64,000 nt of DNA. It comes from Nonomuraea guangzhouensis (GTDB lineage Bacteria; Actinomycetota; Actinomycetes; Streptosporangiales; Streptosporangiaceae). The stretch is taken from assembly GCF_019396345.1 (NCBI RefSeq), contig NZ_JAHKRM010000011.1, forward strand, positions 276,804 through 340,803, written 5' to 3'. Both the position numbers and the translations under genes were made by a program. Below, in pieces: positions 8,449-18,019 of the stretch. The notes beneath the pieces were generated by a model that searched no databases, was not told where the DNA came from, and saw only the letters and a list, made by a program, of their open reading frames with translations. Numbering within the stretch: position 1 is the stretch's first letter; the number at the start of each line of letters is the position of its first letter.

Positions 8449-9522
8449 ATGGGATTGCGTGTGCTTGCCGCCATGTCGGGCGGCGTCGACTCAGCCGTGG
8501 CCGCAGCCCGGATCGCCGAGGCCGGTCACGACGTCACTGGCGTGCATCTGGCCCTGTCGGCCAACCCTCAATCCCACCGCACGGGGGCCAGGGGCTGCTG
8601 CACGGTCGAGGACTCCCGCGACGCGCGGCGCGCCGCCGACGTGATCGGGATCCCGTTCTACATCTGGGACATGGCCGAGCGCTTCCAGCGCGACGTGGTC
8701 GAGGACTTCGTGGCCGAGTACGCCGCGGGCCGCACGCCCAATCCGTGCCTGCGGTGCAACGAGAAGATCAAGTTCTCGGCGGTGCTCGACCGGGCGCTGG
8801 CACTGGGCTTCGACGCGGTCGCCACCGGCCACCACGCCAGGCTGGTGGACGGCGTGCTGTCCAGGAGCGCCGACCAGGGCAAGGACCAGTCCTACGTGCT
8901 GGGCGTGCTCACCCGCGAGCAGCTCGGCCACGCGATCTTCCCGCTGGGCGACTCGACCAAGGCCGAGGTACGCGAGGAGGCCGCCAGGCGGGGCCTGACG
9001 GTCGCCGACAAGCCCGACAGCCACGACATCTGCTTCATCGCCGACGGCGACACCCGCGGCTTCCTGGCCAAGCGGCTCGGCGCGGCCGAAGGGCCGATCG
9101 TCGACCAGGAGGGCGAGGTCGTCGGCAACCACCACGGCGCCCACGGCTTCACGATCGGCCAGCGCAAGGGGCTGCACATCGACCGGCCCGCCGCCGACGG
9201 CCGGCCGCGCTACGTGCTGTCGATCGAGCCCGTGTCCAACACGGTCACGGTGGGGCCGCGGTCGGCGCTGGAGGTCACCTCGATCACCTGCGGCCGCCCG
9301 GTCTGGAACGGGCCGACCGCGCCTGTCGAGCTGGGCGTGGGCGAGCTGAAGGTGCAGTTGCGGGCCCACGGTGAGGTCTACGGGTGCCGCTTCGAGGAGA
9401 CCGGCGAGGGGCTGCGGATCACCCTCGACCGCCCCGCCACGGGGGTCGCGGCGGGGCAGGCGGCGGTGCTCTACTCAGGCGAGATCGTCATCGGCTCGGC
9501 CACCATCGCCGCAGCCAACTGA
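8449..9522 (+). CDS. mnmA: tRNA-specific 2-thiouridylase MnmA
   Basis: A 357-residue enzyme that thiolates U34 of Lys, Glu and Gln tRNAs in the cytoplasm using sulfur relayed from a cysteine desulfurase. The PP-loop SGGVDS is at the N-terminus, the nucleophilic Cys is in PNPCLRCNEKIKF, followed by GHHAR and the second catalytic Cys in HDICFIADGD. The C-terminal part has GAHGFTIGQRKGL and the OB-like barrel. The start was set at ATG 8449 by family N-termini (MxVLAAMSGG). ATG 8443 is an alternative. A TACGCT -10 at 8434-8439 implies an almost leaderless message. Confidence 0.96.
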   Translation: MGLRVLAAMSGGVDSAVAAARIAEAGHDVTGVHLALSANPQSHRTGARGCCTVEDSRDARRAADVIGIPFYIWDMAERFQRDVVEDFVAEYAAGRTPNPCLRCNEKIKFSAVLDRALALGFDAVATGHHARLVDGVLSRSADQGKDQSYVLGVLTREQLGHAIFPLGDSTKAEVREEAARRGLTVADKPDSHDICFIADGDTRGFLAKRLGAAEGPIVDQEGEVVGNHHGAHGFTIGQRKGLHIDRPAADGRPRYVLSIEPVSNTVTVGPRSALEVTSITCGRPVWNGPTAPVELGVGELKVQLRAHGEVYGCRFEETGEGLRITLDRPATGVAAGQAAVLYSGEIVIGSATIAAAN

Positions 9523-9527
9523 ATGCC

Positions 9528-10160
9528 TCAGGTCAGCTCGACCGACTCGCCGACCTTGAGTCGCCGCATGTCGGCGTGCTGCTTGCCGGACTCCAGCTTC
9601 AGGTAGTTGTCGACCAGGCTGAGGCCGATGTCGTTGAGCAGCCCGTCATGGGTGGAGTACGCCCTGGCCGGCCGGACCGCGCGCAGGTAGTCGACCATCT
9701 CCAGCAGCTTCATCCACGGAGCGTTCGTGGGCACCAGGAGGGTGGGCACCTCGACCCCCGGCAGCGTCAGCGCGTCACCCGGGTAGAAGACCTCATCGTC
9801 GACCATGAAGCCGACATTCTGCACAATCGGCACGTCAGGGTGGTTCTTTGCATGCCACTCACCGAACGCCTTCACCGCGAAACCCGCCGCCGTGAAGTCG
9901 TCGCCATGCCGTACGACCTGCACCTTCGCCGGCACCTCCGTCAGCTGGGCGGCGACCGCCTCGCAGGTCCAGATCTCCAGGTCGGGAGAGGCGGCCTTGA
10001 GCCGCTCGACGTCGACGTGGTCCATGTGCTCGTGGGTGATGAGCACCGCGCCGGCGCCGTCGAGGACCGGGCCCTCGGTGAAGGTGCCAGGGTCGATGAC
10101 GAGGACGTTGTCGTCCTTCTCCAGGCGTACGCACGCGTGGCCGTGCTTGGTCAGCTTCAT
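9528..10160 (-). CDS. MBL-fold metal-dependent hydrolase (UlaG-like)
   Basis: A 210-residue metallo-beta-lactamase-fold protein. Metal ligands are seen in ITHEHMDHVD (HxHxDH), a later His in KNHPDV/GEWHAK, the Asp in VFYPGDAL and the final His in AYSTHDG. Such proteins beginning MKLTKHGHACVRLE are common in actinobacteria and are related to UlaG; the substrate is unknown. It is convergent with mnmA, only 5 bp apart, and divergent from the MetE-like gene with 24 bp between the starts. Confidence 0.9.
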   Translation of the reverse strand: MKLTKHGHACVRLEKDDNVLVIDPGTFTEGPVLDGAGAVLITHEHMDHVDVERLKAASPDLEIWTCEAVAAQLTEVPAKVQVVRHGDDFTAAGFAVKAFGEWHAKNHPDVPIVQNVGFMVDDEVFYPGDALTLPGVEVPTLLVPTNAPWMKLLEMVDYLRAVRPARAYSTHDGLLNDIGLSLVDNYLKLESGKQHADMRRLKVGESVELT

Positions 10161-10184
10161 ATTTCCAGAGCCTACGCTGGTGCC

Positions 10185-11177
10185 ATGTCGACGTTGGAAG
10201 CCACCGGAGTCGGGTCGCATCCGGGTGAGGATCATTTCGAGGCGCTTCGGGTGGTGTTCGGGGAGTTGCCCGGACTGCCGTACCTGCCGGAGCTGCCGGC
10301 CCGCGGTGTGGGCGCCGACCTGGTGGGGCGGACGGCGGGGCTGCTCGTCGACCTGGCGGTGGAGGTGCAGCCGTCGGGATGGCGGCTGGCCGACCGGCCG
10401 GGACGCGACCACCAGCGGGCCGTCGACCACCTCAGACGCGATCTCGACGGCCTGGAGGAGGTCGGGCACGACTACACGGGGCCGCTCAAGCTGCAGGTCT
10501 GCGGCCCGTGGACGCTGGCGGGCGCCATCGAGCTCAAGTACGGCGACAAGATGCTCTCCGACGCCGGAGCCGTACGCGACCTGATCGCCTCGCTCGCCCA
10601 GGGCGTCGAGGACCACGTCGCGGAGGTGCGGCGGCGCCTGCCCGGGGTCACCGAGATCGTCCTGCAACTCGACGAGCCGGGCCTGCCCGGCGTGCTCGCG
10701 GGCACCGTGCCGACCGCCTCGGGCTTCGGGCGGCTGGCCCCCGTGGAGGGCTGGCGGGTGTCGGAGTCGCTGCCCCTGTTCGGCGACCCGATCGTGCACT
10801 GCTGCGCGCCGTCGGTGCCCCTCCGACTCCTCCGTACGGCCGGCGTCCGCGGCGTCTCGCTGGACGCGTCCCTGCTCAGCCGCCGGGACGACGACGCGCT
10901 CGGGGAGGCCCTGGAGGCGGGGCTGCTGCTGTTCCTCGGGGTGGTGCCGGGCACCGACACCCGGCTGGCCGATGCCGGTGTCGTCGCCAGGCCCGCGCTG
11001 GACCTGTGGCGGCGGCTCGGCTTCCCGCCCGACAAGCTGGCCGGGCAGGTCGTGCTGACCCCGGCCTGCGGGCTCGCCGGCGCCTCTCCCAGATACGCGC
11101 GGGCCGCACTCGCCGCCTGCCGCAAGGCCGCTCAGGTGCTGCGCGACGATCCGGCAAGCGGGTTGCAACCCGGCTGA
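10185..11177 (+). CDS. MetE C-terminal-like (cobalamin-independent methionine synthase family) protein
   Basis: A 330-residue TIM-barrel protein of the UROD/MetE superfamily. It shows the N-terminal GVGSHPG, LKLQVCGPWTLA, VLQLDEPGLPG, a metal-binding type IVHCCAP and the late LTPACGLAGASP, which together give His/Glu/Cys/Cys ligands. It lacks the N-terminal half of full MetE. An equivalent gene sits beside ligA in M. tuberculosis (Rv3015c, from memory), and its true reaction is unknown. The ATG at 10185 is exactly 6 bp after TACGCT (10173-10178), so a leaderless message is likely. Confidence 0.85.
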   Translation: MSTLEATGVGSHPGEDHFEALRVVFGELPGLPYLPELPARGVGADLVGRTAGLLVDLAVEVQPSGWRLADRPGRDHQRAVDHLRRDLDGLEEVGHDYTGPLKLQVCGPWTLAGAIELKYGDKMLSDAGAVRDLIASLAQGVEDHVAEVRRRLPGVTEIVLQLDEPGLPGVLAGTVPTASGFGRLAPVEGWRVSESLPLFGDPIVHCCAPSVPLRLLRTAGVRGVSLDASLLSRRDDDALGEALEAGLLLFLGVVPGTDTRLADAGVVARPALDLWRRLGFPPDKLAGQVVLTPACGLAGASPRYARAALAACRKAAQVLRDDPASGLQPG

Positions 11178-11191
11178 GTAGCCTCCTTTTT

Positions 11192-11611
11192 ATGATCTTT
11201 CGTACTGTGGCGGTCGGCGTCACCCTCCTGATCTCGTCCGCGTCGCTCGCCGCTCCGGCCGCGGCCGCCGCCAACCCCGAGATATGGAACTGGGGCTCCA
11301 TTTACTCGTCAGACAAGGCGGGCAAGGCCAAGGGCAAGGTCGTCCTCGACCGGCCGGGCTTCACGGTCAACGGCAAGCTCTACGACTTCCCCGGCCGGAG
11401 CGGGTGCTCGTGGCTCAAGTTCCGGTGGGTCAAGGACGACGGCGGCAGGGGCGCCAAGACGTTCCACAACTGCTCGGGGGCCAAGCCGCTGGCGTTCTCC
11501 TTCCCCACCGGCTACATGCTCTCGATCGAGGGCCGGGTCTGCCGCGGCACGGCCACGAAGGTCACCGGCAAGTGCTCGTCCTGGGACGGCGTCTGGTCCC
11601 AGGGCGGCTGA
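11192..11611 (+). CDS. Small secreted protein of unknown function
   Basis: A 139-residue protein with a clear Sec signal peptide (about residues 1-27: a hydrophobic core ending AAPAAAAA). The mature part is basic and rich in Gly, Lys and Trp, with four cysteines (SGCSW, HNCSG, RVCRG, GKCSS) that could form two disulfides. I do not recognise a family. The start follows a TAGCCT element by 7 bp with no Shine-Dalgarno, so it may be leaderless. A perfect 9-bp stem hairpin lies 19 bp after the stop codon. Confidence 0.75.
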   Translation: MIFRTVAVGVTLLISSASLAAPAAAAANPEIWNWGSIYSSDKAGKAKGKVVLDRPGFTVNGKLYDFPGRSGCSWLKFRWVKDDGGRGAKTFHNCSGAKPLAFSFPTGYMLSIEGRVCRGTATKVTGKCSSWDGVWSQGG

Positions 11612-11629
11612 CCCCGTTCACGCCGCGAC

Positions 11630-11651
11630 CGGGCACCTCGGAAGGTGCCCG
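11630..11651 (+). terminator. Hairpin after the small secreted protein gene
   Basis: CGGGCACCT, a CGGA loop and AGGTGCCCG form a perfect 9-bp stem. No T-run follows, as is common for high-GC actinobacterial terminators. It separates the secreted protein gene from ligA. Confidence 0.6.
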
Positions 11652-11706
11652 TTGCCGGTGCTCGGCGATAGCGTTTGCTCAGGGTGTTGGACGGAAGGAG
11701 ACCCTG

Positions 11707-13890
11707 GTGAGCGAGCCAAGCGTCGATGGCGTGCCTGTGGCCGCGCGTGAGCGGCACGCCGAGGTGAGCGAGCTGGTGGAGGAAGCCCGCTATCGCTACT
11801 ACGTGCTCGACCGGCCCACGGTCAGCGACGGTCAGTTCGACGAGTGGTTCAACGAGCTGCTCGCGCTGGAGGCGGCGCATCCGGGCCTGGTGACGCCCGA
11901 CTCGCCGACGCAGAAGGTGGGCGCGCCGGTCGCCGGTGACTTCGCCAAGGTCGATCACCTGGCGCCGATGGAGAGCCTCGACAACGCTTTCGACCCGGCC
12001 GGGATGGCCGGGTGGCAGGCGCGGGCCGAGCGGCTGGCCGAGGGCGATCCCGGGCCGTACCTCTGCGAGCTCAAGATCGACGGGCTGGCGATCGCGCTCG
12101 TCTACCGCGACGGGCGGCTGGAGCGCGGCGCGACCAGGGGCGACGGCCGGACGGGCGACGACGTGACGCCCAACGTCCGCACCATCGAGGGCGTGCCCCA
12201 CCGGCTGAAGGGCGCTGACATCCCCAGCCTGATCGAGGTCCGGGGCGAGGTCTACATGCCGGTCAAAGAGTTCGGCGGGCTCAACGAGCAGCTCGTCGAG
12301 CAGGGGATCGCGCCCTTCGCCAACCCGCGCAACGCGTCGGCCGGCTCGCTGCGCCAGAAGGATCCACGGGTTTCCGCCCAGCGTCCGCTGCGCATGATCG
12401 TGCACGGTGTCGGCGTCTGGGAGGGCGCGGCCGAGCCCAAGGCGCAGTCCGAGGTCTACGAGCGGCTGCGCGAGTTCGGCCTGCCGGTCAGCGACCTCTA
12501 CCGGGTGGTCGGCGACCTCGCCGAGATCGACGCCTTCATCGAGCACTACCGCGTGCACCGCCACGACCCTCCGTACGAGATCGACGGCGTGGTGGTCAAG
12601 GTCGACGACTTCCGCACCCAGCGCGAGCTCGGCTCCACCTCGCGGGCGCCGCGCTGGGCGATCGCCTTCAAGTACCCGCCGGAAGAGGTCAACACCAAGC
12701 TGCTCGACATCCAGGTGGGCGTCGGCCGCACCGGCCGCGTCACGCCGTTCGCCGTGATGGAGCCGATCAGCGTGGCCGGTTCCACGGTCGAGCGCGCCAC
12801 GCTGCACAACGCCGCGGTGGTGGCCGCCAAGGGCGTGCTCATCGGCGACACCGTCGTGCTGCGCAAGGCGGGTGACGTCATCCCCGAGATCCTCAGCCCG
12901 GTCACCGACCTGCGTGACGGGTCCGAGCGCCCGTTCGTCATGCCCACCCACTGCCCCGAGTGCGGCACGGAGCTGGCTTATGAGCAGGAGGGCGACGCCG
13001 ACCTGCGCTGCCCCAACGCTCGCGGCTGTCCCGCGCAGATCCGCGAGCGGCTGTTCTTCGCGGCCCGGCGCACCGCGTTCGACATCGACGGGCTCGGCTA
13101 CGTCGCGGCGACCGCGCTCACCCAGCCGCTGCCGCCGCAGGAGCCGGTCGTGCGCACCGAGGCCGATCTGTTCGACCTGACGCTGGAGCGGTTGATCCCG
13201 ATCAGGTCCGTGGTCCGCGACAAGGACAGCGGCCTGCCCAAGATCGATCCGAAGACGGGCGAGGAGAAGGTCGTCTCGTTCTTCTCCAACATCAACGGAG
13301 AGGCCAGCCAGAACGCCCACAAGCTCATCGAGGAGCTCGAGCGGGCGAAGCAGGCGCCGCTGGCCAATGTGCTGGTCGCGCTCTCCATCCGGCACGTCGG
13401 GCCGCCCACGGCCCGCGACCTGGCGGTCGCCCTGCGCTCGATCGACGCCGTCATGGCCGCCTCGGAGGAGGAGCTCGCCGCGATCAAGGGCATCGGGTCG
13501 CGGGTGGCGGCCACCATCCGCGCCTGGTTCGAGGTCGACTGGCATCGCGAGATCATCACCCGCTGGCGGGCCGCGGGCGTCCGCATGGAGGACGAGCCCG
13601 CTCCCGAGAAGGGGCCGCAGACGCTGGAGGGGCTGACCTTCGTGGTGACGGGCACGCTGCCGGGCTTCACCCGCGACTCCGCCGCCGAGGCGCTCGGCGA
13701 TCGGGGCGGCAAGGTCGCGAGCTCGGTGTCGAAGAAGACCTCGTTCCTGGTGGCGGGGGACAACGCCGGGTCCAAGTACGACAAGGCCGTCAGTCTGGGC
13801 GTGCCGATCCTCGACGGGGCGGGCTTCGAGGTGCTCCTGACCGAGGGACCGGACGCGGCCGCACAGGTGGCTGTCACTCCGGAGCCATAG
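11707..13890 (+). CDS. ligA: NAD-dependent DNA ligase LigA
   Basis: A 727-residue essential replication ligase with complete domain order. The Ia domain holds RYRYYVLDRPTVSDG, the adenylation domain has the nucleotidyl-accepting Lys123 in LCELKIDGLA, and the OB fold shows VGRTGRVTPFAVMEP. The four-Cys zinc finger is CPECG and later CPNARGC (about 417-440), followed by helix-hairpin-helix repeats and a C-terminal BRCT domain from about residue 640 (LEGLTFVVTGTLPGFTR). The start is GTG 11707 with GGAAGGAG about 8 bp upstream. Length matches the family. Confidence 0.98.
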   Translation: MSEPSVDGVPVAARERHAEVSELVEEARYRYYVLDRPTVSDGQFDEWFNELLALEAAHPGLVTPDSPTQKVGAPVAGDFAKVDHLAPMESLDNAFDPAGMAGWQARAERLAEGDPGPYLCELKIDGLAIALVYRDGRLERGATRGDGRTGDDVTPNVRTIEGVPHRLKGADIPSLIEVRGEVYMPVKEFGGLNEQLVEQGIAPFANPRNASAGSLRQKDPRVSAQRPLRMIVHGVGVWEGAAEPKAQSEVYERLREFGLPVSDLYRVVGDLAEIDAFIEHYRVHRHDPPYEIDGVVVKVDDFRTQRELGSTSRAPRWAIAFKYPPEEVNTKLLDIQVGVGRTGRVTPFAVMEPISVAGSTVERATLHNAAVVAAKGVLIGDTVVLRKAGDVIPEILSPVTDLRDGSERPFVMPTHCPECGTELAYEQEGDADLRCPNARGCPAQIRERLFFAARRTAFDIDGLGYVAATALTQPLPPQEPVVRTEADLFDLTLERLIPIRSVVRDKDSGLPKIDPKTGEEKVVSFFSNINGEASQNAHKLIEELERAKQAPLANVLVALSIRHVGPPTARDLAVALRSIDAVMAASEEELAAIKGIGSRVAATIRAWFEVDWHREIITRWRAAGVRMEDEPAPEKGPQTLEGLTFVVTGTLPGFTRDSAAEALGDRGGKVASSVSKKTSFLVAGDNAGSKYDKAVSLGVPILDGAGFEVLLTEGPDAAAQVAVTPEP

Positions 13891-14039
13891 GCCATCTACA
13901 GATTGTCGCGGGTAGCATACGAAGAGTGGTTTTGGGGTATATGTCCGAAGGATAAGTGACGGAACGTACGCGGTTGGTTTCGCGAAGTGGGGTAAAGGTC
14001 GTACCCTCCCATAGTGACCTAATGGGGGTTCTGTTACTG

Positions 14040-16112
14040 ATGGCTGACCCAACCGACACCCGCGACACAGGGCCACGCGTCGGGACGCCTCTGTGGGCGT
14101 TCCTCGCCGGCATCACCGTGATCGGCTTCACCGCGCTGGCCGTGGCCATGCTCCGGCTCGACCCGGCCGGCCTGGCGGAGCTCGCCCGCACACCCTTGTT
14201 CTGGGTGCTGACCATCCTCGCCGTGCTGGGCGAGCTCAGGCCCGTCATGGTGTCCTCGGCGACCGCCGTCGGCGGCACGTACCCCTCCACCATGTTCACC
14301 TTCGCCGTGCTCCTGCACTTCGGCCTGCCCGTGGCGGTGCTGATGCAGGCGGTGGCCGTGACGATGAACGGCATCGTCACCCGCAAGGCGTGGCACCGGG
14401 TGATGTTCAACATCGCCCAGTCGACGCTCGCGCTGACCGCCGCCGGTGTGGTGCTCGGCCTGTTCGGCATCGTGCCGCGCCCGGCCGCGCCGTGGGTGCC
14501 CACGGGCTCCGACATGCTGGCGATCACGCTGGCCGGCATCGCCTACTTCGCCGTCAGGGCCGCGCTGGTGAGCGGCGCGGTGGCGCTGCACGAGCGCCGG
14601 TCGATCACCCGCGTGCTGCGGGCCAGCCTCGGCCCGCAGAGCCTCGTCTACGCCGCGCTGCTCGGCCTGGCGCCCCTGGTCGTCGTGGTGATGACCCACG
14701 CGCCCTCCCTCGTGCCGCTGTTCGTGGCGCCCCTGGCGGCGGTCTACTTCACCGCCACGCTGTCCATGCGCCGCGACCATCAGGCGATGCACGACGAGCT
14801 GACCGGCCTGCCCAACCGCAAGATGCTGATCGTGAGCACCGAGGAGGCGCTCGCCGAGGCCCGCCAGGACGAGCGGGTCGGCCTGTTCCTGCTCGACCTC
14901 GACCGGTTCAAGGAGGTCAACGACACGATGGGCCACCCGGTCGGTGACCGGTTGCTGCAGATGGTCGCTCACCGGCTCACCCATTCCGTACGCCCCGGCG
15001 ACGTCGTGGCCCGGCTGGGCGGTGACGAGTTCGCCGTCCTGCTGCCCTCGATCAGGGACGCCCACGCGGCCCGCGAGGTGGCGGCCAGGCTGCGGGCCGC
15101 TCTCAGAGAGCCGGTACGGCTGGAGGGCATGTCGTTCGACCTCGACGGATCCGTCGGCATCGCGCTCTATCCCGACCACGCCCCCGACTTCGAGCTGCTG
15201 CTCCAGCGCGCCGACGTGGCGATGTATCTCGCCAAGGAGGGGCGTACCGGTGTGGAGCTCTACCAGCCGGACAAGGACCGCAACTCGCCCGAACGCCTCA
15301 ACCTCCTCGGCGACCTGCGGCGCGCGGTCGACAACCGCGAGCTCAGGCTGCACTACCAGCCCAAGGTCGGCCTGGGCACCGGCGCCGTGCACGGCATGGA
15401 GGCCCTGCTGCGCTGGCGCCACCCGGTGCACGGCCAGCTCCCGCCGTCGGAGTTCATCCCGCTGGCCGAGCAGTCCTACCTCATGCGCCAGCTCACCGAA
15501 TACGTCATCGAGGCCGCCCTGGAGCAGGCCGCCCGCTGGTGGCACAGCGGGCTGCGGGTGCAGGTCTCGGTCAACATCTCCGCCCGCGACCTGCTCGACT
15601 CGGCGCTGCCCGACCAGTTGGAGGCGGGGCTGGCCAAGCTCCGGCTACCGCCCTCGGCGATCCAGCTGGAGGTCACCGAGCGCATCCTGATGGGCGACCA
15701 GGCCTACACGCACGAGACGATCAAGGCGCTGGCCGTGCTCGGGGTGCCGCTGTCCCTCGACGACTTCGGCACCGGCTACTCCTCGCTGATCAGGCTGCAG
15801 CGGCTGGCGGTGTCCGAGGTGAAGATCGACGCGTCGTTCGTCAAGCGCATCGCCGAGTCCGACGACGACTACCGGATCGTGCGCTCCATCGTCGACCTGG
15901 TCCGCTCGCTCGGCCTGCGCTCGGTCGCCGAGGGCGTGGAGTCGGACGACGTGGCGATCCGGCTCACCGAGATGGGCTGCGAGATGGGCCAGGGCTGGCT
16001 GTTCAACGAGCCCATGCCGCCCGCCGAGGCCACGGTCTGGCTGCGCGAACACTTCGAGAGCTCGCCCGGGATCGAGTACGGCTACCGCTCCGAGGTCACT
16101 CAGACCGCCTGA
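14040..16112 (+). CDS. Membrane GGDEF-EAL protein (c-di-GMP turnover)
   Basis: A 690-residue protein with an N-terminal membrane domain of about eight hydrophobic segments (residues 15-250), then a GGDEF domain with RLGGDEFAVLLP and an EAL domain with MEALLRWRHP, NISARDLLD and DDFGTGYSSL. Both active-site motifs look intact, so it could make and break cyclic di-GMP. The place between ligA and gatC matches S. coelicolor CdgE (from memory). The frame is open to GTG 13956, which has a Shine-Dalgarno-like AAGGA. Only about 60% of third positions are G/C between 13956 and 14040, so ATG 14040 is preferred. Confidence 0.9.
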   Translation: MADPTDTRDTGPRVGTPLWAFLAGITVIGFTALAVAMLRLDPAGLAELARTPLFWVLTILAVLGELRPVMVSSATAVGGTYPSTMFTFAVLLHFGLPVAVLMQAVAVTMNGIVTRKAWHRVMFNIAQSTLALTAAGVVLGLFGIVPRPAAPWVPTGSDMLAITLAGIAYFAVRAALVSGAVALHERRSITRVLRASLGPQSLVYAALLGLAPLVVVVMTHAPSLVPLFVAPLAAVYFTATLSMRRDHQAMHDELTGLPNRKMLIVSTEEALAEARQDERVGLFLLDLDRFKEVNDTMGHPVGDRLLQMVAHRLTHSVRPGDVVARLGGDEFAVLLPSIRDAHAAREVAARLRAALREPVRLEGMSFDLDGSVGIALYPDHAPDFELLLQRADVAMYLAKEGRTGVELYQPDKDRNSPERLNLLGDLRRAVDNRELRLHYQPKVGLGTGAVHGMEALLRWRHPVHGQLPPSEFIPLAEQSYLMRQLTEYVIEAALEQAARWWHSGLRVQVSVNISARDLLDSALPDQLEAGLAKLRLPPSAIQLEVTERILMGDQAYTHETIKALAVLGVPLSLDDFGTGYSSLIRLQRLAVSEVKIDASFVKRIAESDDDYRIVRSIVDLVRSLGLRSVAEGVESDDVAIRLTEMGCEMGQGWLFNEPMPPAEATVWLREHFESSPGIEYGYRSEVTQTA

Positions 16113-16217
16113 CCCGGCGCTTCCACCGTGGCGAGGGTTAACGGTTCGGTCTAGCTCCGTCAAGGCCCCTAGGATGACAGTGTCCCAACTCCATCCACGA
16201 AACGGGTTAAACGACTC

Positions 16218-16517
16218 ATGTCCGCCATAACCCGCGACGAGGTCGCACACCTGGCCCGGTTGTCCAGGCTGGCCCTCACCGATGACGAACTCGCCCACTA
16301 CGCCACCCAGCTCGATGCCATCATCGAGTCGGTCGCGAAGGTGGCCGAGGTCGCCGCCGAGGACGTTCCGCCTTCGTCGCACGCGCTTCCGCTGACCAAT
16401 GTCTTCCGTGCCGACGAGGTGCGACAGTCCCTGACGCCCGAGCAAGCGCTGTCCGGCGCGCCAGCCGTCGAGGACGACCGCTTCCGGGTCCCGCGCATCC
16501 TGGGGGAGGAGGCATGA
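16218..16517 (+). CDS. gatC: Asp-tRNA(Asn)/Glu-tRNA(Gln) amidotransferase subunit C
   Basis: A 99-residue subunit of the GatCAB complex, which converts misacylated Glu-tRNA(Gln) or Asp-tRNA(Asn) to the correct amides. It carries the family N-terminus ITRDEVAHLARLSRLALTDDE and the later VAAEDVPPSSHALPLTNVFRAD. It overlaps gatA by four bases (ATGA), the usual coupling. Confidence 0.97.
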   Translation: MSAITRDEVAHLARLSRLALTDDELAHYATQLDAIIESVAKVAEVAAEDVPPSSHALPLTNVFRADEVRQSLTPEQALSGAPAVEDDRFRVPRILGEEA

Positions 16518-18004
16518 GTCTGATCCACAAGACCGCCGCCGAGCTGGGCGCGCTGATCGCCGGTGGCGAGGTGACCGCCGTCGAGGTGGCCGAGGCGCAC
16601 CTCGACCGCATGGCCGAGGTCGAGCCCAAGATCAACGCGTTCCTGCACATCGACCGCGAGACCACCGTCGAGCAGGCGCGGGCCGTCGACGCCCGGCTGG
16701 GCGCCGGTGAGCGGCTCGGTCCGCTGGCCGGGGTGCCGATCGCGCACAAGGACATCTTCGCGACCGCCGACATGCCGACGACGGCCGCGTCCAAGATCCT
16801 CGAAGGCTGGCGCCCGCCGTACGACGCGACCGTCACGAGCCGCCTGCGCGCGGCCGGGCTGGTCATTCTCGGCAAGACGAACCTCGACGAGTTCGCCATG
16901 GGCTCCTCCACCGAGAACTCCGCCTACGGCACGACGCACAACCCCTGGGACCTGACCAGGATCCCCGGCGGGTCGTCCGGTGGTTCCAGCGCCGCCGTCG
17001 CCTCCTACGAGGCGCCGCTGTCCACCGGCACCGACACCGGCGGCTCGATCCGGCAGCCCGCCGCGGTCACCGGCATCGTGGGCATGAAGCCGACCTATGG
17101 TGGTTCGTCGCGTTATGGGTTGATCGCGTTCGCCAGCTCGCTCGACACGCCCGGCCCGTTCGCCCGCAACGTGCTCGACGCGGCGCTGCTGCACGAGGTG
17201 TTCTCCGGGCACGACCCGATGGACTCCACTTCGATCGACGCCCCCGTACCGTCCGTGGTGGAGGCCGCTCGCAACGCCGACATCTCCGGCCTGCGCGTCG
17301 GCGTGGTCAAGGAGTTCGGCGGCGAGGGCTACCAGGCCGGCGTGCTGGCCCGCTTCCACGAGGCCGTCGAGCTGCTCGAATCGCTCGGCGCCAAGGTCGT
17401 CGAGGTCTCCTGCCCGTCGTTCTCGACCGCGCTGCCCGCCTACTACCTGATCGCGCCGTCGGAGTGCTCCTCCAACCTGGCGCGCTTCGACGCCATGCGC
17501 TACGGCCTGCGCGTCGGCGACGACGGCACCCGCAGCGCCGAGGAGGTCATGGCGCTGACCAGGGCCGCCGGGTTCGGCCCCGAGGTCAAGCGGCGCATCA
17601 TGCTCGGCACCTACGCGCTGTCGAGCGGCTACTACGACGCCTACTACGGTCAGGCGCAGAAGGTGCGCACGGTCATCTCGCGCGAGTTCGAGGCCGCCTT
17701 CCACCAGGTGGACGTGCTGGTGTCGCCGACGACGCCGACGACGGCGTTCCCGATCGGCGAGCGCGCGGACGACCCGATCGCCATGTACCTCGCCGACCTG
17801 TGCACCATCCCGTCCAACCTGTCGGGCAACGCGGCCATCTCGGTCCCGTGCGGCCTGGCCGACGAGGACGGGCTGCCGGTCGGCCTGCAGATCATGGCCC
17901 CGGTGCTGGGCGACGACCGCTGCTACCGCGTCGGCGCCGCCGTCGAGCGGGCCCTCGAAAGCCGCTGGGGCGGCAGCCTCCTGTCCAAGGCTCCGGCTCT
18001 CTGA
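16514..18004 (+). CDS. gatA: Glutamyl/aspartyl-tRNA amidotransferase subunit A
   Basis: A 496-residue amidase-signature enzyme that releases ammonia from glutamine for the complex. The Ser-cis-Ser-Lys triad is visible: Lys79 in PIAHKDIF, Ser154 in PGGSSGGSSA and nucleophile Ser178 in TDTGGSIRQPA. The C-terminal part shows SPTTPTTAFPIGE and the GNAAISVPCGL region. Start overlap with gatC and a 15-bp gap to gatB place the three genes in one operon. Confidence 0.98.
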   Translation: MSLIHKTAAELGALIAGGEVTAVEVAEAHLDRMAEVEPKINAFLHIDRETTVEQARAVDARLGAGERLGPLAGVPIAHKDIFATADMPTTAASKILEGWRPPYDATVTSRLRAAGLVILGKTNLDEFAMGSSTENSAYGTTHNPWDLTRIPGGSSGGSSAAVASYEAPLSTGTDTGGSIRQPAAVTGIVGMKPTYGGSSRYGLIAFASSLDTPGPFARNVLDAALLHEVFSGHDPMDSTSIDAPVPSVVEAARNADISGLRVGVVKEFGGEGYQAGVLARFHEAVELLESLGAKVVEVSCPSFSTALPAYYLIAPSECSSNLARFDAMRYGLRVGDDGTRSAEEVMALTRAAGFGPEVKRRIMLGTYALSSGYYDAYYGQAQKVRTVISREFEAAFHQVDVLVSPTTPTTAFPIGERADDPIAMYLADLCTIPSNLSGNAAISVPCGLADEDGLPVGLQIMAPVLGDDRCYRVGAAVERALESRWGGSLLSKAPAL

Positions 18005-18019
18005 ACTAAGGACTCCACC

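Noticed and set aside
11512..14076. Long minus-strand open frame opposite ligA
   Set aside because: Mirror of the ligA codon pattern, no recognisable domain and no ribosome site.
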